A stretch of DNA of 64,000 bases from Thozetella sp. PMI_491 (lineage: Eukaryota; Ascomycota; Sordariomycetes; Chaetosphaeriales; Chaetosphaeriaceae): assembly GCA_021432635.1 (NCBI GenBank), contig MU270016.1:187608-251607 (forward strand), read 5' to 3'. Made by a program: the position numbers and the translations under genes. Positions within the stretch are counted from its first letter, which is position 1; every line of letters begins with the position of its first letter. The notes beneath the pieces were generated by a model. The model saw only the letters and a list, made by a program, of their open reading frames with translations. It made no database searches and was not told the DNA's origin. Below, piece by piece: positions 43,977 to 56,723 of this stretch.

Positions 43977-46297
43977 ATGGCTGACGACGATTACGGCTCC
44001 GGCGACGACCTCTTTGGCGATGTGGACCCGGACCAGCTCATCGACGAAGAAAAGAGCGCCGGCCACAAGAGGCAACACTCCCTCGACTACAATGACGCCA
44101 AGACCCAGACCGCTAAGAAGGCGAGGCTAGAGGATGCCGGCTCGGTACACATGACCCTCGCCCGCAAGCTTCTGCACGATACATTTGGCTATGACAGCTT
44201 CCGCCACGAGCAGGAGATGGCCATCGCCGCCATTCTCCGGGGTGAGAACGGCTTGGTCATCTTCCCCACCGGGGCTGGGAAATCGTTGTGCTATCAGGTA
44301 TGCTCCGTCCGCTACCCGAAGCGGACTGCTTTGCCGAGCGCCATGAAGCTTACCCTGCACTCAGATTCCGGCCATTGCGTTCGAGGAGCTGGACGCGCAG
44401 CTCGGTAGCAGCCGCAAAGAAGGACCGGGCATCACCATCGTAGTCTCTCCGCTGATCGCTCTGATGAAGGACCAGACGGACTCCCTGAAGCAGAGAGGGA
44501 TAGCAGCTGAGTCCTCCGACTCCACCAAGACCTGGGAGCAGCAGCAAGAGGTCGCGCGCCAGATGCAAGCGGGGAAGCTCAGGCTGCTCTACTGCGCCCC
44601 AGAGAGGCTGAATAACGAAGGCTTTGTCCAGCAGATGAAGCACGTTCCGGGCGGCGTCCGCCTGATCGCTGTCGACGAAGCGCACTGCATCTCCGAGTGG
44701 GGCCATTCGTTTCGTCCGGATTACCTCAAGGTCGCCCGTTTCGTCGACGAGGTCCAGGCCGAGACCGTCATATGTCTAACCGCGACAGCCACGCCGCGAG
44801 TTGCCGAGGATGTTCGCCAGGCGTTCAACATCTCCACCGACAACGTGTACCGGACGTCTCCCTACCGACCCAACCTCCAGCTCGAGGCCGAGTCCACCTC
44901 GTCCAAGGAGGACAAGTTCCCCAAGCTCTCTAGCTTTCTCAAAAAACACCCGGGCGCGACGCTCGTATATGTCACGCTCCAACAGCAAGCAGAGCGGTTG
45001 GCTAAGGACCTCGTAAAGCAGGGCTTCGATGCTGCTGCATTTCATGCCGGCATGAAGCCTGAGGAAAAGTCCAAGATCCAGGACGACTTCATGGCGTCCA
45101 AGATCCGCATCGTCGTCGCCACGATTGCCTTCGGTATGGGCATCGACAAGTCCGATATCCGAAACGTCGTGCACTGGGATCTTGCCAACTCGGTCGAAGA
45201 ATATAGCCAGCAGGTTGGGCGTGCCGGGCGTGACGGCTTGCCTAGCTCCTGCATGCTGTATATCTGCAACGAAGACTTCTATCTGAAGGAGAACTTCGCC
45301 CGGGGCGATCTCCCGTCATTGAAGTCGCTGCAGGATCTTCTCAAGGACGTGTTTCACCAAGAAACGACGCACGAGTTCGGGGCTGACATCCTGAAGCTCA
45401 GCACGTACAGCCTCTCTCGCACCTATGATATCAGACCGAGCCCTCTGAGCATCATCTTTGCGACGTTGGAGTTGACCTTTGGGCTGCTGCGAGCTATCAC
45501 GCCGGAATACACAACATACCAGTGGGAAGATCGCGGAGGGTTTTACGCCCGAGCGCCCAAGGACCCGTCTGAAACGGCGAAAGCCATTTGGCAAAATGCC
45601 AGAAAAGCCTCGAAGCTGTATCATTTCGACATCAAGGCTGCAACCTCGAAGACAGGTATTCCTCGCGGGGACCTTATCCGGAAACTCGACCGGTGGCACA
45701 ACGAGGGCATGATCCTTCTGAAAACGTCTGGAGTCCAGCAGAGATACCGCCTCTTAAAACCGCTTCCTCAGACGGCGGCGGAGATTGACGAGATTGCGGG
45801 CAAGCTGCACAAAACCATGGTGGACCAAGAAGCGGAAGCCCTTTTGCGCACTCGGCAGTTATCCGACATGATGACGGCCAGCAAATGCTTCGCCCTCTCC
45901 CTTGCCGAGCACTTCGGAATGGGACTTCCTGACGGGAAAGCCAGCTGTGGACACTGCACCTTCTGCGCCACGAAAACTCCGGTAGTGCTTCCTGCAAAAG
46001 AAATGCTGGCCGTGGACTTGGACGGAGTCAAGAAGGTCCTCGACGCCTGCCCGGTCCGCGACGACCCTCGATTCCTGGCACGGATTGCATTTGGCATCAA
46101 GAGCCCAAGAGTTACGCAAATGAAGTTGGATAGGCATGCTGCGTTTGGCTCTCTGGCCCAGCACGCATTTTCGGTAAGCAGACCGGCTGTAGCGCCCAAC
46201 GTGCGAGGGTGTACGTACAAGGTTGGCTAACACTCTAGAACAGCCACTTCTTCGCGAGTTTGAGAAGGCATGTGCCGCCGAAAACACCGAGCTGTGA
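43977..46297 (+). CDS. RecQ-family ATP-dependent 3'-5' DNA helicase (727 aa)
   Basis: Three exons: 43977-44297, 44365-46173 and 46244-46297. After an acidic N terminus come helicase motif I FPTGAGKSLCYQ, motif II VDEAHCISEWGHSFRPDY with the RecQ-specific aromatic loop, motif III LTATATP, and motif VI QQVGRAGRDG. The RecQ C-terminal zinc site is seen as SKCFAL...SCGHCTFC near 630-660. There is no HRDC domain, and the length fits a short RecQ of the RECQL1/RecQ type rather than Sgs1. It unwinds duplexes, forks and recombination intermediates in the nucleus. Exon 3 is only 18 codons (PLLREFEKACAAENTEL plus stop). The start lies in a good context (AGGATGGCT). The gene looks whole and is divergent from GH47. 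Confidence 0.93.
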
Positions 46298-48101
46298 TGG
46301 ATTAGATACAGGATTCGGCATTTCAAGGCCCTCATGGAGTTTAGGTTCGGAAAATGGGTTATCGCCTAGCCTCGGGATTGTCAGGGGTACATGCAAGGGG
46401 GAGAAAAGACTGTATCGTAGCCGGGAATCTTTGGGGGAAGAGGGGCCGATCTCCCGCATGTCGCTAGACGGATGTTAGGATGTCCTTATCCAGCACCATG
46501 TGTTGTGATTATTTGCTCGGCATATTAGAGAAAGCGAGCCAATCCAGAAATAGAGAATAGGGTCCGGTCTACGTACGAGCCGCAAGGCTAGCGGGCTGCA
46601 TGCCAAGCTCAATTGCCAAGCTCAATCGCACCAGGTCGCAATTCTTTTCTTGGTTCATGAGGACTGTGGGCCCAGTTAATCGGCACCGACACTGAGGTAC
46701 CGCAGGGTTCGAAATATGCCGTCATGTAGGGGTCCATGCCACATGCGGTCCGCGACTCGAGAAATTTGCACCTGCCCTAAAAAGTACCTTTAATCACTCT
46801 CTCTAGGCTGTAGGGAAGCATCAATCGTTATCTGACAGCAAGTCGGGCCCTCTTTAGCCCCACGCTGCCTCAGTTCATTCGGCAGGGATATCATCTTGGC
46901 TTGTTTTTGCCGATAGAGACCCTGGGCTTAGATAAGATGTAGAGTAGCTTTGGATATGCGATGTGTGAGACTGTTAACTACGAGTTCGTGCCGGTTGGCC
47001 AATTCCTGTGCTGATATGCTGCATGTCCACTTCAAGTGCTACCGTGCTGATGCTGTAAGGCTACTCAGGCGGACTACGGGACAGAAGAAGAAAGAGTGCG
47101 GCTCCGGGGAGCTCAGCATCCTGCCGTCCAACAGGGGAGGAAAGGAGAGAAAAGGGGGTTGTTGTGAGGAACAAAATTGAGAGGAATTGATATTTGGGAA
47201 GAAGCAGACTACAGTTGGACGTGGCGTCCCGCATATGACCCGCATTCAGTCAACCGCACAGCTCAGTACGCTTATGGACGCATATAAAACTGCGAGGCGC
47301 CTCAATAATACTTCAACACGAGATGCCAGTCAGGTCATAATAGCTCTATCCCCCCGGCTCGCCGTTACTCTACAGCGCATAGCTGGTGCATGCTCATGTA
47401 GGCTTACGCCCCTTATCTCGTTGGAGGCGCCGACGTCCGACATCGACCGCGGCCTAGCCTGGCGTATAGGTACTTAGGCCTAGGCCAGGGACGGCAGCTC
47501 TCTTCGGGAATAAATGCGAGTGGCAGAACCCCCACAATCAGATGTATTGCATGGTCGGACATAACAGCAAGACACAGGGCGACCGATGTGGTAGGTCGGC
47601 GCATCCATCTGGCCACTGCGTACGGGAACAAAATGCGAGTGCAAGCAGGTCAATTTTGAATACGAGCTTATCCTGTCCTAAACAGGCCAAGGCCGCCCAA
47701 TCGCGCACGCTGGACCTGGGCAGCCAATGCAGTTCACGCCCCCTAGGAGGCTCTCACCGCGCGCTCGATTCGTCCCACGCCCCAATAAATTGGGCGCCGA
47801 CAGGGCGCCGGCGTGCCGTGCGCAACTGCATGCATACGCAGCTCAGCTTGTCACATCCCGCCCCCTTGCAGGATGACAGCCACAACGGCGCCCGTTTTTT
47901 CAGCCGCAGGCTACGGGCGCGACCAGCGCGACCGTGGCGACGGCCGGTAGCGATTGTGAGCTCTGGCTATATCTGCTCCGCGACCCCGTGACCAGTCCGT
48001 ATGGTAGAGGCTGGGTATCCCCTATCGTGGCTTGTCATCCACCCGGCACACTCGTTTGCACTGGCACCGCCGGATCCTTGTGAGGAGTATTCGTTGGCAA
48101 C
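46298..48101. other. Intergenic, 1.8 kb, nothing but a short duplication
   Basis: No supported gene. An exact 13-bp tandem duplication lies at 46601-46626. Short frames on both strands lack composition or splice support. Confidence 0.5.
46601..46626 (+). repeat. 13-bp tandem duplication
   Basis: TGCCAAGCTCAAT is present twice with no gap. It is probably a slippage or repair scar in non-coding DNA. Confidence 0.85.
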
Positions 48102-51100
48102 ATGTTGGCGACGGGGCTTCCTCGGCGCATCGCTGCCCTGCACCTGGGACTGCTCACCTTGGTAAGTGAAGCTTTTCTGCTCAAGATCCGTACTAGAGTT
48201 GACAAGGCTTTAGATTGGCCCTTCTTCTGCTGCGATCCCGAAGCGGGATGTTTCCGTCCCCAGCGACCTGCCAACTGGCTGGATCTCCCAAGGATGTTAC
48301 ACGTGTGTTCCTTCTTCCACAGCTGCTTAGCAAGAGCCAGCCCTTAGTGTTTTTGGCTAACTTTGATTTATATAGTGACGTTGGCCGTACGATTGGCGAT
48401 GCGTCCTATACCGACCAGATCAGCATGACTGACGAGTCTTGCATTGCCTTCTGCGCCTCGAAGGGGTATCGATATGCTGGGACGGAGTACTACCATGAAT
48501 GCTGTCAGTCCACTCGGAAGCCTTGGCACTTATGTCACCTGTCGCTAACTAAGCCCGCTTGATAGATTGTGGCAGCGAGCTTGCCTCTGGCGCAGCCCAG
48601 GTTGCCGATTCGGACTGCAGCTACCCGTGCGCCGGAAATGCTAGTGAGGCATGCGGTGGCAGCTCCTTGCTCAACTTGTTCTTCAGCACCGTTCCCCTGG
48701 GCCCCGAGCCGAATCCCGGTGTGGATGGCTGGGACTACGTCGGCTGCTACACGTAAGATAGCACATTCGTGGAAAGCATCGCGGCACATCGCTAACTCGT
48801 AACAGCGAAGGTGATGGCGGTCGTGCTCTGACGGTCGGCATTGGATCAGTTCCCAATGCCCAGATGACGGTTGCTTTGTGCACCGCGGCCTGCAAGGCCG
48901 CAGGGTACATCCTCGCTGGCGTTGAGTACGCCGGAGAATGCTGTAAGATCCCACACGCACACTCGAGACACCAGGTAGGCTAATAGTGAAAGACTGCGAT
49001 AACTCGATCCAGAACGGCGCGGTGCCTGCCAGCTCGGGATGCACTATGGCTTGCAACGGCAACAGCAGCGAGATTTGCGGCGGCCCCTCGCGTCTCAGTC
49101 TCTATGACTACCTTGATGAGTTTCCCATCAGCAGCCTTCCGCCTCAATCTACCACCACGGCCCCTCCTGCCTCCTCTTCTACCGCTCCGCCGCTGCCTAC
49201 TGGAATGCCGGACGGCTGGACCTACAAGGGATGTTTTATCGATGGTGCCACAGGACGCATTCTCAAGTTGCAGCTACCAGATAGCAAGACCAACAATCAA
49301 GAGTCGTGCGCGCAGAGGTGTCTCGCCATGAACTACCAGGTCTCCGGCACCGAGTTCGGAACCCAATGCTTCTGCTCAAACTATACGGAAAACAGTGCCG
49401 CCTTAGCTCCAGAGTCTGACTGTAGCATATCGTGCCCCGGGAACGCGGCTGAGAAGTGCGGCGCCGGCAACCGGGTGAACATTTGGTCCTTTGGCAACTT
49501 GACGCAGTATGCTACCCCCAGCGTGCAGACAACCGGGCTTGATGGCTCGTGGACCTACCAAGGCTGCCTTCAGAACGGCCCGTATGACGCTGCAGGGCAC
49601 AAGACCTTTAATTGGCAGATCGTCATGTACGCCGGTATCATGACGCCCAATATGTGCCTGAATCGCTGCGCCGAGTTCGGATATGCTGCGGCCGGCTTAG
49701 AGTATGGCGAGCAATGCTACTGCGGTGACCCGGCCAACATCGCCACTGCCGGGGCAGCGTTTGTTGCTGAAAGCAATTGCCAAGTGATCTGCGCTGGTCT
49801 TCCTTCAGCGTATTGCGGCGGCGGTGACCTTATGACCACGTATTTCTGGACAGGTACTCCGCTCTACTCGTGGGATTTCGCCCAAGGCGCCGCAGCCGGC
49901 CAATACGACTTGCTCACAACGGGTCCGACCGTGCCCCTGATGACGATGCAGTCTATCACGGGCAAGGTTAGCTTCCTATCCAAGGGACCAGGTATGTGTC
50001 GTCCTCCTCCGACCAGCAGAATACGCTGTATCGCTAATCTTGCTTGATGTAGGCAATGAGTACGAGACTGAAACCGGCGCCTACGAGCTCGATCTGACCT
50101 CCGTGGGCACCGACTTGGAGTGGCGCACTCTCCACGTTCTTACCGATATCTTCTGTTCTGCCGGCCTCGTGCTGCCAGACAAGGTGGGCCGACAGCTGAC
50201 TATCGGCGGCTGGGCTGGCTCCTCGACGCACGGGACGCGGCTGTACTGGCCCGACGGCTCCGCGGGCGTCGCCGGCACCCACGACTGGCAGGAGAATGTG
50301 GATGAGCTGTCGCTCCAGGGACAACGTTGGTATCCCAGCGCGATGCAGCTCGTCAACGGATCCATCTTGGTCATGGGCGGGGAGCAGTGCTCAAACTGCG
50401 CGCCCACTCCGACGCTGGAGATCCTTCCGTACACCGGCACCGAGCCCGTATTCATGGAATGGCTGAACCGCACTGACCCCAACAATCTCTATCCTTTCCT
50501 CTTTGTACTCCCCAGCGGCGGCATTTTCGCCGGTTACTGGTACGTTTGTTCTATTGTTTGCTTTCGCAGGCCGTTATAGCCGAGACGCGTCTACCCTTTC
50601 GGCGTGCTTACACGGACTAGGAACGAGGCGCGTATCTTGGATGCCACCACTTTCGAGACGATCAGGACGCTGCCGAACATGCCTGGTGCCGTTCGAGACG
50701 ACGACACCGGCGGCCGCACGTATCCTAACCAGGGCTCAGCCATTCTGCTCCCCCAGAAGGCCCCCTACACAGACCCTATCAATGTACTCGTCTGCGGAGG
50801 CGCCACGGTTAACGACGGATTGGCTTTGGACACTTGTGTCTCTATCTTCCCCGACGATCCTACCGCAGAGTGGGTGATTGAGCGCATGCCCTCCGTGCGG
50901 GTCATGCCGGCGATCGCACCCTTGCCCGACGGCACCTACTTCGTCGCCAATGGCGCCGTGGCAGGCTGGGCTGGTTTTGGTAAAGCTTGGCTGGGCAACT
51001 ACAATGCCCTCATCTACGATCCCGCCGTAAGTCGCCCCCCCTAGTCTAGTCTCCGGCCCAGGACCCCCGAACGCATGAGCTGACTTGGCATCTAGAAACC

Positions 51101-51656
51101 GGTCCACTCGCGCTTCACCGTCATGGCCAACACGACCATCAAGCGCCTCTACCACAACGAGGCTATCACGCTCTTGGATGGTCGTATTCTCGTCTCGGGC
51201 TCTGATCCGACCGGTTCGCCCCTCACCCAGACACCCGACGAGCCCGAGGAGTACCGTATCGAGACCTTCTCTCCGCCGTACCTGCTGACCGGCAAGCCTC
51301 GCCCGAGCTTCACCATCACGAACAAGGACTGGACATACGGTCAGACGGGCATCACGTTTACGCTCGGCCAGGCGGCGCAGAACGGCGCCATCACCGCCTC
51401 CCTGCTCGGCGCCGTGAGCAGCACGCATGGCAACTCGATGGGCGCGCGCACTCTCCTCCCCGCCATCAGCTGCACCGGAACCTCGTGCACCGTCGAGGCT
51501 CCGCCGAACGCAAACATCGCCCCTCCCGGCTGGTACCAGTTCTTCGTTCTTGACGGCGGCATTCCCGCCATTGGCACGTACGTGCGTATCGGTGGGGACC
51601 CGGCTGCACTTGGCAACTGGCCGCCGTTCCCCGACTTCTCGAAGCCGGGCGTTTAA
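48102..51656 (+). CDS. Copper-radical oxidase (glyoxal-oxidase type, AA5) with four WSC modules (1017 aa)
   Basis: Nine exons: 48102-48161, 48214-48302, 48376-48503, 48566-48752, 48806-48942, 48993-49991, 50053-50539, 50621-51026 and 51096-51656. A signal peptide and a KR site are followed by WSC modules at about 39-135, 147-240, 272-365 and 383-485. The oxidase propeller and its C-terminal beta-sandwich (DUF1929-like) follow. Ligands fit the family: Cys in DIFCSAG (about 567), Tyr in RWYPSAM (about 626), Tyr-His in RLYHNEA (about 850-851) and His in STHGNSMG (about 941); Cys and the first Tyr would form the cross-linked radical cofactor. The enzyme should oxidise aldehydes or alcohols and release H2O2 at the cell wall. 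Introns split WSC 1 and 2 at matching places and phases. Confidence 0.92.
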
Positions 51657-52185
51657 TTTGTTTAAATCTTAATGTAGAATTCGCTGTGAAAGGTTTGCGC
51701 TGCCTAGCCTGAGACCAAAGATGCGCTTTACGATTTCGTTGGTACCTCGTATGCAGAAGTAATCCTCGGGGGAATTATACCTTAATGTTCAATACTTTAT
51801 TCATACATTATTCTGTCACGCCCGGCCCATGGCTATGATAGGGAACCAACATTCCCGAAGTTCGAATGTCCTGGAATCTTGTGATAACTTGGATTGTAGT
51901 ACAAGATGACAGCTACCTATATTGATTGGTTCCATTGGCTGTGAACGATAATGCTGTAACTCACCCGAGTGGAGTCTGTCGCCTCAGTGTCTACCCTAAA
52001 CCATAGTCGTACAGAATCAGTTAAGAAGTAACTGAAGGTCCCGTGATGCTGTCACAACAAATACACCCCACGGCAGGCTGTGCATATCACGTGGGGAGTA
52101 GATTCATGCTAAATTAATGCATTCGTCTCTACCATACTTTGGAGAGGCTTGTATTGAAGCGATAGCCAGTTTTCATGTTTCCAGT
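51657..52185. other. Intergenic between convergent genes, AT-rich
   Basis: Contains the 3' ends of the AA5 oxidase and the lipocalin-like gene. No other feature is seen. Confidence 0.4.
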
Positions 52186-52662
52186 CTACCCCACCTTCTT
52201 CAGCCAGACATCAACTGTATCATTGCCCTTGTAGAACCATAACCTCAGCACCTTGCCGTTGTCGAATAAGGTGTAATTTTTCGGCAGCGAGATCCCGACC
52301 ATTGACGGGATCGCAGATACTTCGATGGGCCCATGCACCAAGTGTCCAGTTGTGGCCGTCTCCACGCTTAACGTGTATGTTCCAGAATACATGACGATAT
52401 GCTTTGGGATGACTGCCCATTCAGCATCTGTTTGTGGATTTGTCGGCCGATCCGCCGTGTCGGTAGAGGTGATAGCCGCTGACATGTACCCATCATATTG
52501 GTACGCGATAATGCCAACAGGGGCGGAGCCATATGTTGTACTTGGTTATCCGGTTAGTGCACACGTTGTCAGATATCTCGGGCGAAGTGCACAGTACTCA
52601 GTGGTATTCAGGACAGACCATGTCCCGAGAATGGCGGCTGCGGCCTTGGAAAACGTCACCAT
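52186..52662 (-). CDS. Small lipocalin-like protein (139 aa)
   Basis: Two exons, 52662-52598 and 52540-52186, joined by a phase-2 intron with a CTAAC branch-like site. The N terminus has ILGTWSVLN, the conserved first strand (GxW) of the fungal/bacterial lipocalin-like family. It is followed by APVGIIAYQYDGYMSA, a hallmark of that group, and AEWAVIPKHIVMYSGTYTL, which is its typical 'YSGxY' block. The small barrel may bind a hydrophobic ligand or act on one; members are often encoded in metabolite clusters. No clear signal peptide precedes it. The start is set by the first ATG of the frame. The spliced length is a whole number of codons. Confidence 0.7.
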
Positions 52663-53939
52663 GCTGGCAAACACACTGGCACTGGTAGAGGGCAGAGGAG
52701 GTCCTGGAGAAACGAGAAATGATCGTTAGGACACCTACGGAGTTTCTAGCTTACGAGAAGTGGCTCAGTAGATAAATAAATATTCCTCCAACCCGGTCGC
52801 TATAATTATGCGGAGTTTGCGGCGCTGCTAGCGAGCGGCACAGTAATCCATATATTGGTTCGAACATGCACCGCCGTCTCACGCGCTGCTTGAGAGACGG
52901 AGACGAGATGACTAGTGGCCAGGGTCTGGCCAGATGGAGGGCTTTGGCTTGTTGCGTTCTCCCCACCACCGAGGAGCCGGTTGCCGGCAATTCCTTGCCG
53001 CTTGGGCGCGAACTAAAGACGTCGAGAACTTTTGTCTCTCTGCCGTCGGTCCTAGCCGATCTCACCCTAGCTGTGCAGGTACCATGGGGAAATCCATAGA
53101 TGACGGGCAGCTCAAAATACCCCAATTTGCTGATGCCACAACAGAGCCCCCAGGTGGTACCAATCCACTGTTACACTGGCTAGACCATATGACTAGGACA
53201 CCCACAAGCAGAGATCCCTTGCATAGACCATTTATCTCCAAGGCGAGTGCTGTTTTGCTACGGCCGGCTTCTGAGCGGGGCAGGAAGTCTAGAAACCGGA
53301 TACCTGATGCTATCTTATCGATAATTGATTGAAGAAGTCATGCCGGTGAGATCGCGTCAGGCCGCGCGGGGCTTCAGACTGTTGTGTTGGTTTCGAGTTG
53401 GGGGCCAAATGTCTTTTTGTTCAGACATGCTTCTGCATCCAATAGTCCTACAGGGGATAGCTAGCTGCATGGGATCGAAAGCGTGCAGATCTTGCCGGCC
53501 GCGATTTGGTTGTTGCTCTTCGCAAGCCACAAAAGAGGCTTTTCGGCAGTTGTATTTTGGTCTTTTCGGCAGGCAACACCTAGCAGAGGTGGATGACGTC
53601 CCTCGAATGTAGTGATCGAGATGTGACAGAAATACAGAAAATAGAGAGGCGCATGACATCTAAACTAACTCTATGTTCCCCATTATAGGAATGTCGTGAG
53701 ATCCGCGGAACAGATGCCATGATAAATATCCGAGATAGCGCGCGATGGCGAATGCCCCAGTTGGATAAGGCTAGCGCGTCTGTCGAGTCTTAGATATGGG
53801 TCGCGGTTATGTAAAGATAACCCCGGACGGAGCTTATCTCGACCGCTGGCCGATCCGCTGGCAGAGAGATACTAAACCGCGCCTTTGATGCTGCGGCGGA
53901 GATTCCGTCTCGTCAACTCACCCGAGACGACGCCTAACA
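52663..53939. other. Intergenic, nothing seen
   Basis: The 1.3 kb between the divergent lipocalin-like and regulator genes has no supported gene, repeat or clear core-promoter element. Confidence 0.45.
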
Positions 53940-56255
53940 ATGCTCACGGCCGAAAAGAGGATCACGCAGCGCGCCCCACAGTCATGTGTGTATTGCACTC
54001 GGCGGAAGCTTCGCTGCTCCAAAACAATTCCGTGCTCAAATTGCATCGAGCGCGGGCTGCAAGAGCGATGCCATAGGGAAGCCGTCATCCTGAGCAGCCG
54101 CAGCGTGCAAAAGAAGAACACGGGCCGGCCTAGGACTTATGGGCCCTCTAGCCAAGAGCGAAGTGTGGCCAATGCCGCCGGAAGTCCCCTGTCTCCGACC
54201 GTACAGACGAACTCCCCAGATCCCAGGGTGAGCGGATCGCCGGCAGAGACGGCAGCTTCCATACGTGCTCGAGAAATGCGATCGCCAAACAACAGTGGAA
54301 GCGTTGTGAGCGTGCCAGAAGAACCGGAAATGATACGCGCGAAAATATGGGACAAGGCGGATTCGATCGCGACCAACGAAAGCGACCTAGCGATAGAGGC
54401 GGCCATGTCGCTGGAGAGTCTCGCTTGGGGAGCACAAAGGGACCAGCCATCGCGGATTTCACCGTCCCCGGCTATAATGGCGCTTACAGAGCAACTAGAA
54501 GGTCTTCTTCGTCCAGAGCAAGTGCGGGAAGTACTGGGTTTCCACAAGGTACACGTTGCGTGGATGCACAATGTGATCTACATGCCTCTGTTTCGCCGTG
54601 AGTGCGAAAAGTATCTCAGCCGGCAACACCAAAGAGATGCAGCATGGTTTAGCTTATATTGTGCAGTACTATGTGTGAGTCCAGCCCTAATATTCGTTCT
54701 TTGGGTGGCCTCTTCTAAGTGGGTTAACACCAGACCGGCGTTTACTACATGGCGACGGACCATCATCGAGACATAGGGCTTCAAGATGGCTATGGCGTGG
54801 CCAAGGAGCTCTACCGAATCGCCACCGAGGCAATTACGAAGTCGGATTTCATGATAGTGCAGTCCAGTAAGTAGACACCGCTGTTATCCTGGGGTCGTGC
54901 TGACTTTACCCCAGTACATTCTTTACAGGCGATAGCCATAATTCTACTCTGCGCCCACTCATTTGGGTACGTCACGGCGTCTACCGATGCTATTTCCTTC
55001 CATATAACCCCTAGGCTCAATATATGGACAGAACATTTTGTAACCTAACCGTATCCGCAGAGACGAGCGAAGGATGAGTGTCTTGTTGTCATGCGCAACC
55101 AACATAGCCCAGAGCCACAGCCACAGGCTTCATACACAACACACCGACGCATCCGCACGGTTAACATTTAAAGAACTTGCCGACAGAGAAGTCCATCGAA
55201 GAGTGTGGTGCTTCCTTTGCACTCAAGACTGGTACCGCATTGGCTCGAGGAAGTCATATTCCATCTTCCCTGGCCATGCATCCTACCCTGCACCGGCGAA
55301 CTGCCCAGAAGATTTCGACGATGCTGTTCAAGAGGGGTCATTCTGCGACCTCCCTCTCTCAGTTCAGACACAGAGCACATACATGCTATTTCTCTTTAGG
55401 TTTACGTCACAGTACCGCGACTTGTTTGACCGACTCTGCGCCATCAACGCCCGGGGCGGCTCAGTGGCGGAGAGCTTTGAGGAGATCCTGGCAACGGACT
55501 CTCGCCTCGAAGCGCTTATGAACGAGGTTACAGGTGAAGCACAGAAAATTCAAGAAGCGTCAGAGGCAGGAGCTAATGGGAGGCTCGGGCATCTGGTGGC
55601 GCAGCGACGCGCCTTGGTGATCGCGAGCTGGCACCAGCGGCTCATGGTCCATCGGTCCTTCTTCTGTCGCAGTTTCCAGGACAAGCGATACCACTACTCA
55701 CGGTTCGTCTCGCTAGCTGCCGCGCGCAGCATTCTCCGAGCTTATATCGACCCGTCGCGCTCGCAAGCGACGACCGAGATCTGGACAATACCGGCCCACG
55801 TCATTAGCAGCTGCATAATCATGACGCTCAACTCACTCTTCACGGCGGAAAAGCAGACTGTCGAGCGAAGTGACATGGATCTGATGCATCAATGTCTCGA
55901 TCTTCTCGAAGCTAGTGAACGACCCAGCTCCATCGTCGAGCGTGGAAGCCAGATCATCCGGCACCTGTTAAGTCAAGAGGCAAAGTCCCGGTTCAAAACT
56001 CTCGATACGGACGAGATATCACAGCTCGCAACACGGATCAATAGCAGCACAAGCGGTACGCCACTGGCTCAGCCTCAAAGTTGGTGCCATGATCAAACCG
56101 CTATGGATGTGCATTCTTCTGGCGGTTACCAGATTTTTGAGCCATTGGGCGACATCCAGGTCGATGTTATGGATCAGATAAATGGCTTCTTTGGAGAAGA
56201 CGACTTTTACATGCCATATTTGTATGATCCGGTATACCAGCGCCATTTGCTATGA
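53940..56255 (+). CDS. Zn2Cys6 fungal transcription factor (704 aa)
   Basis: Four exons: 53940-54674, 54734-54866, 54915-54966 and 55061-56255. Residues about 16-44 form the binuclear cluster CVYCTRRKLRC...CSNCIERGLQERC (spacing 2-6-5-2-8). A basic linker KKNTGRPRTYG follows. The rest is the fungal-specific middle homology region, seen as YMATDHHRDIGLQDG, IAIIILCAHSFG and the ADREVHRRVWCFLCTQDWY block that is a hallmark of it. The C terminus is acidic and aromatic (GFFGEDDFYMPYLYDP), possibly an activation segment. It is nuclear; targets are unknown. It is convergent with the GH11 xylanase, so a role in plant-wall gene control is possible but not supported beyond position. All junctions keep frame. 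Confidence 0.87.
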
Positions 56256-56723
56256 TGGGATTGGCGCAGCAAGTGGATCGAAAGTTACTTGACTAGTTAT
56301 TGTATAGCGTGAGCGGCCACAGAGGATACACAACAATAATCAATATACAAAATTATCGTTAGATATCTACATTTTTATCCTGCTGATACAGTCTGGAAGC
56401 CACTGCCAAATAGGCGGTTCTTTTAGCATTCGAATCAGGCTTGCTCTTGGATCACGCATGAAATTCAAAATATCACACGATTGGCATCCTGCTCCAACAT
56501 CCAGTATGTAGGCTATCTGTATTCCGCCATGCAGTTAAATATCTGCCGGAAAGTTGGAAATATATTTCATATGATGACCAAGTGCAGATAAATTTCGGAA
56601 CGCGTCTACAAAGATGAGTTCCGGTCTTGTTTCCAATTCAGCATCAACTAAAAAGAACGTCCACTTATTTCAATCTCGAGCGCGGGCTCTTCTTATCCAC
56701 CGCAAGCCATATTTGCCTACTAG
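56256..56723. other. Intergenic between convergent genes, AT-rich
   Basis: This spacer holds the 3' untranslated ends of the regulator and the xylanase. Nothing else is seen. Confidence 0.4.
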
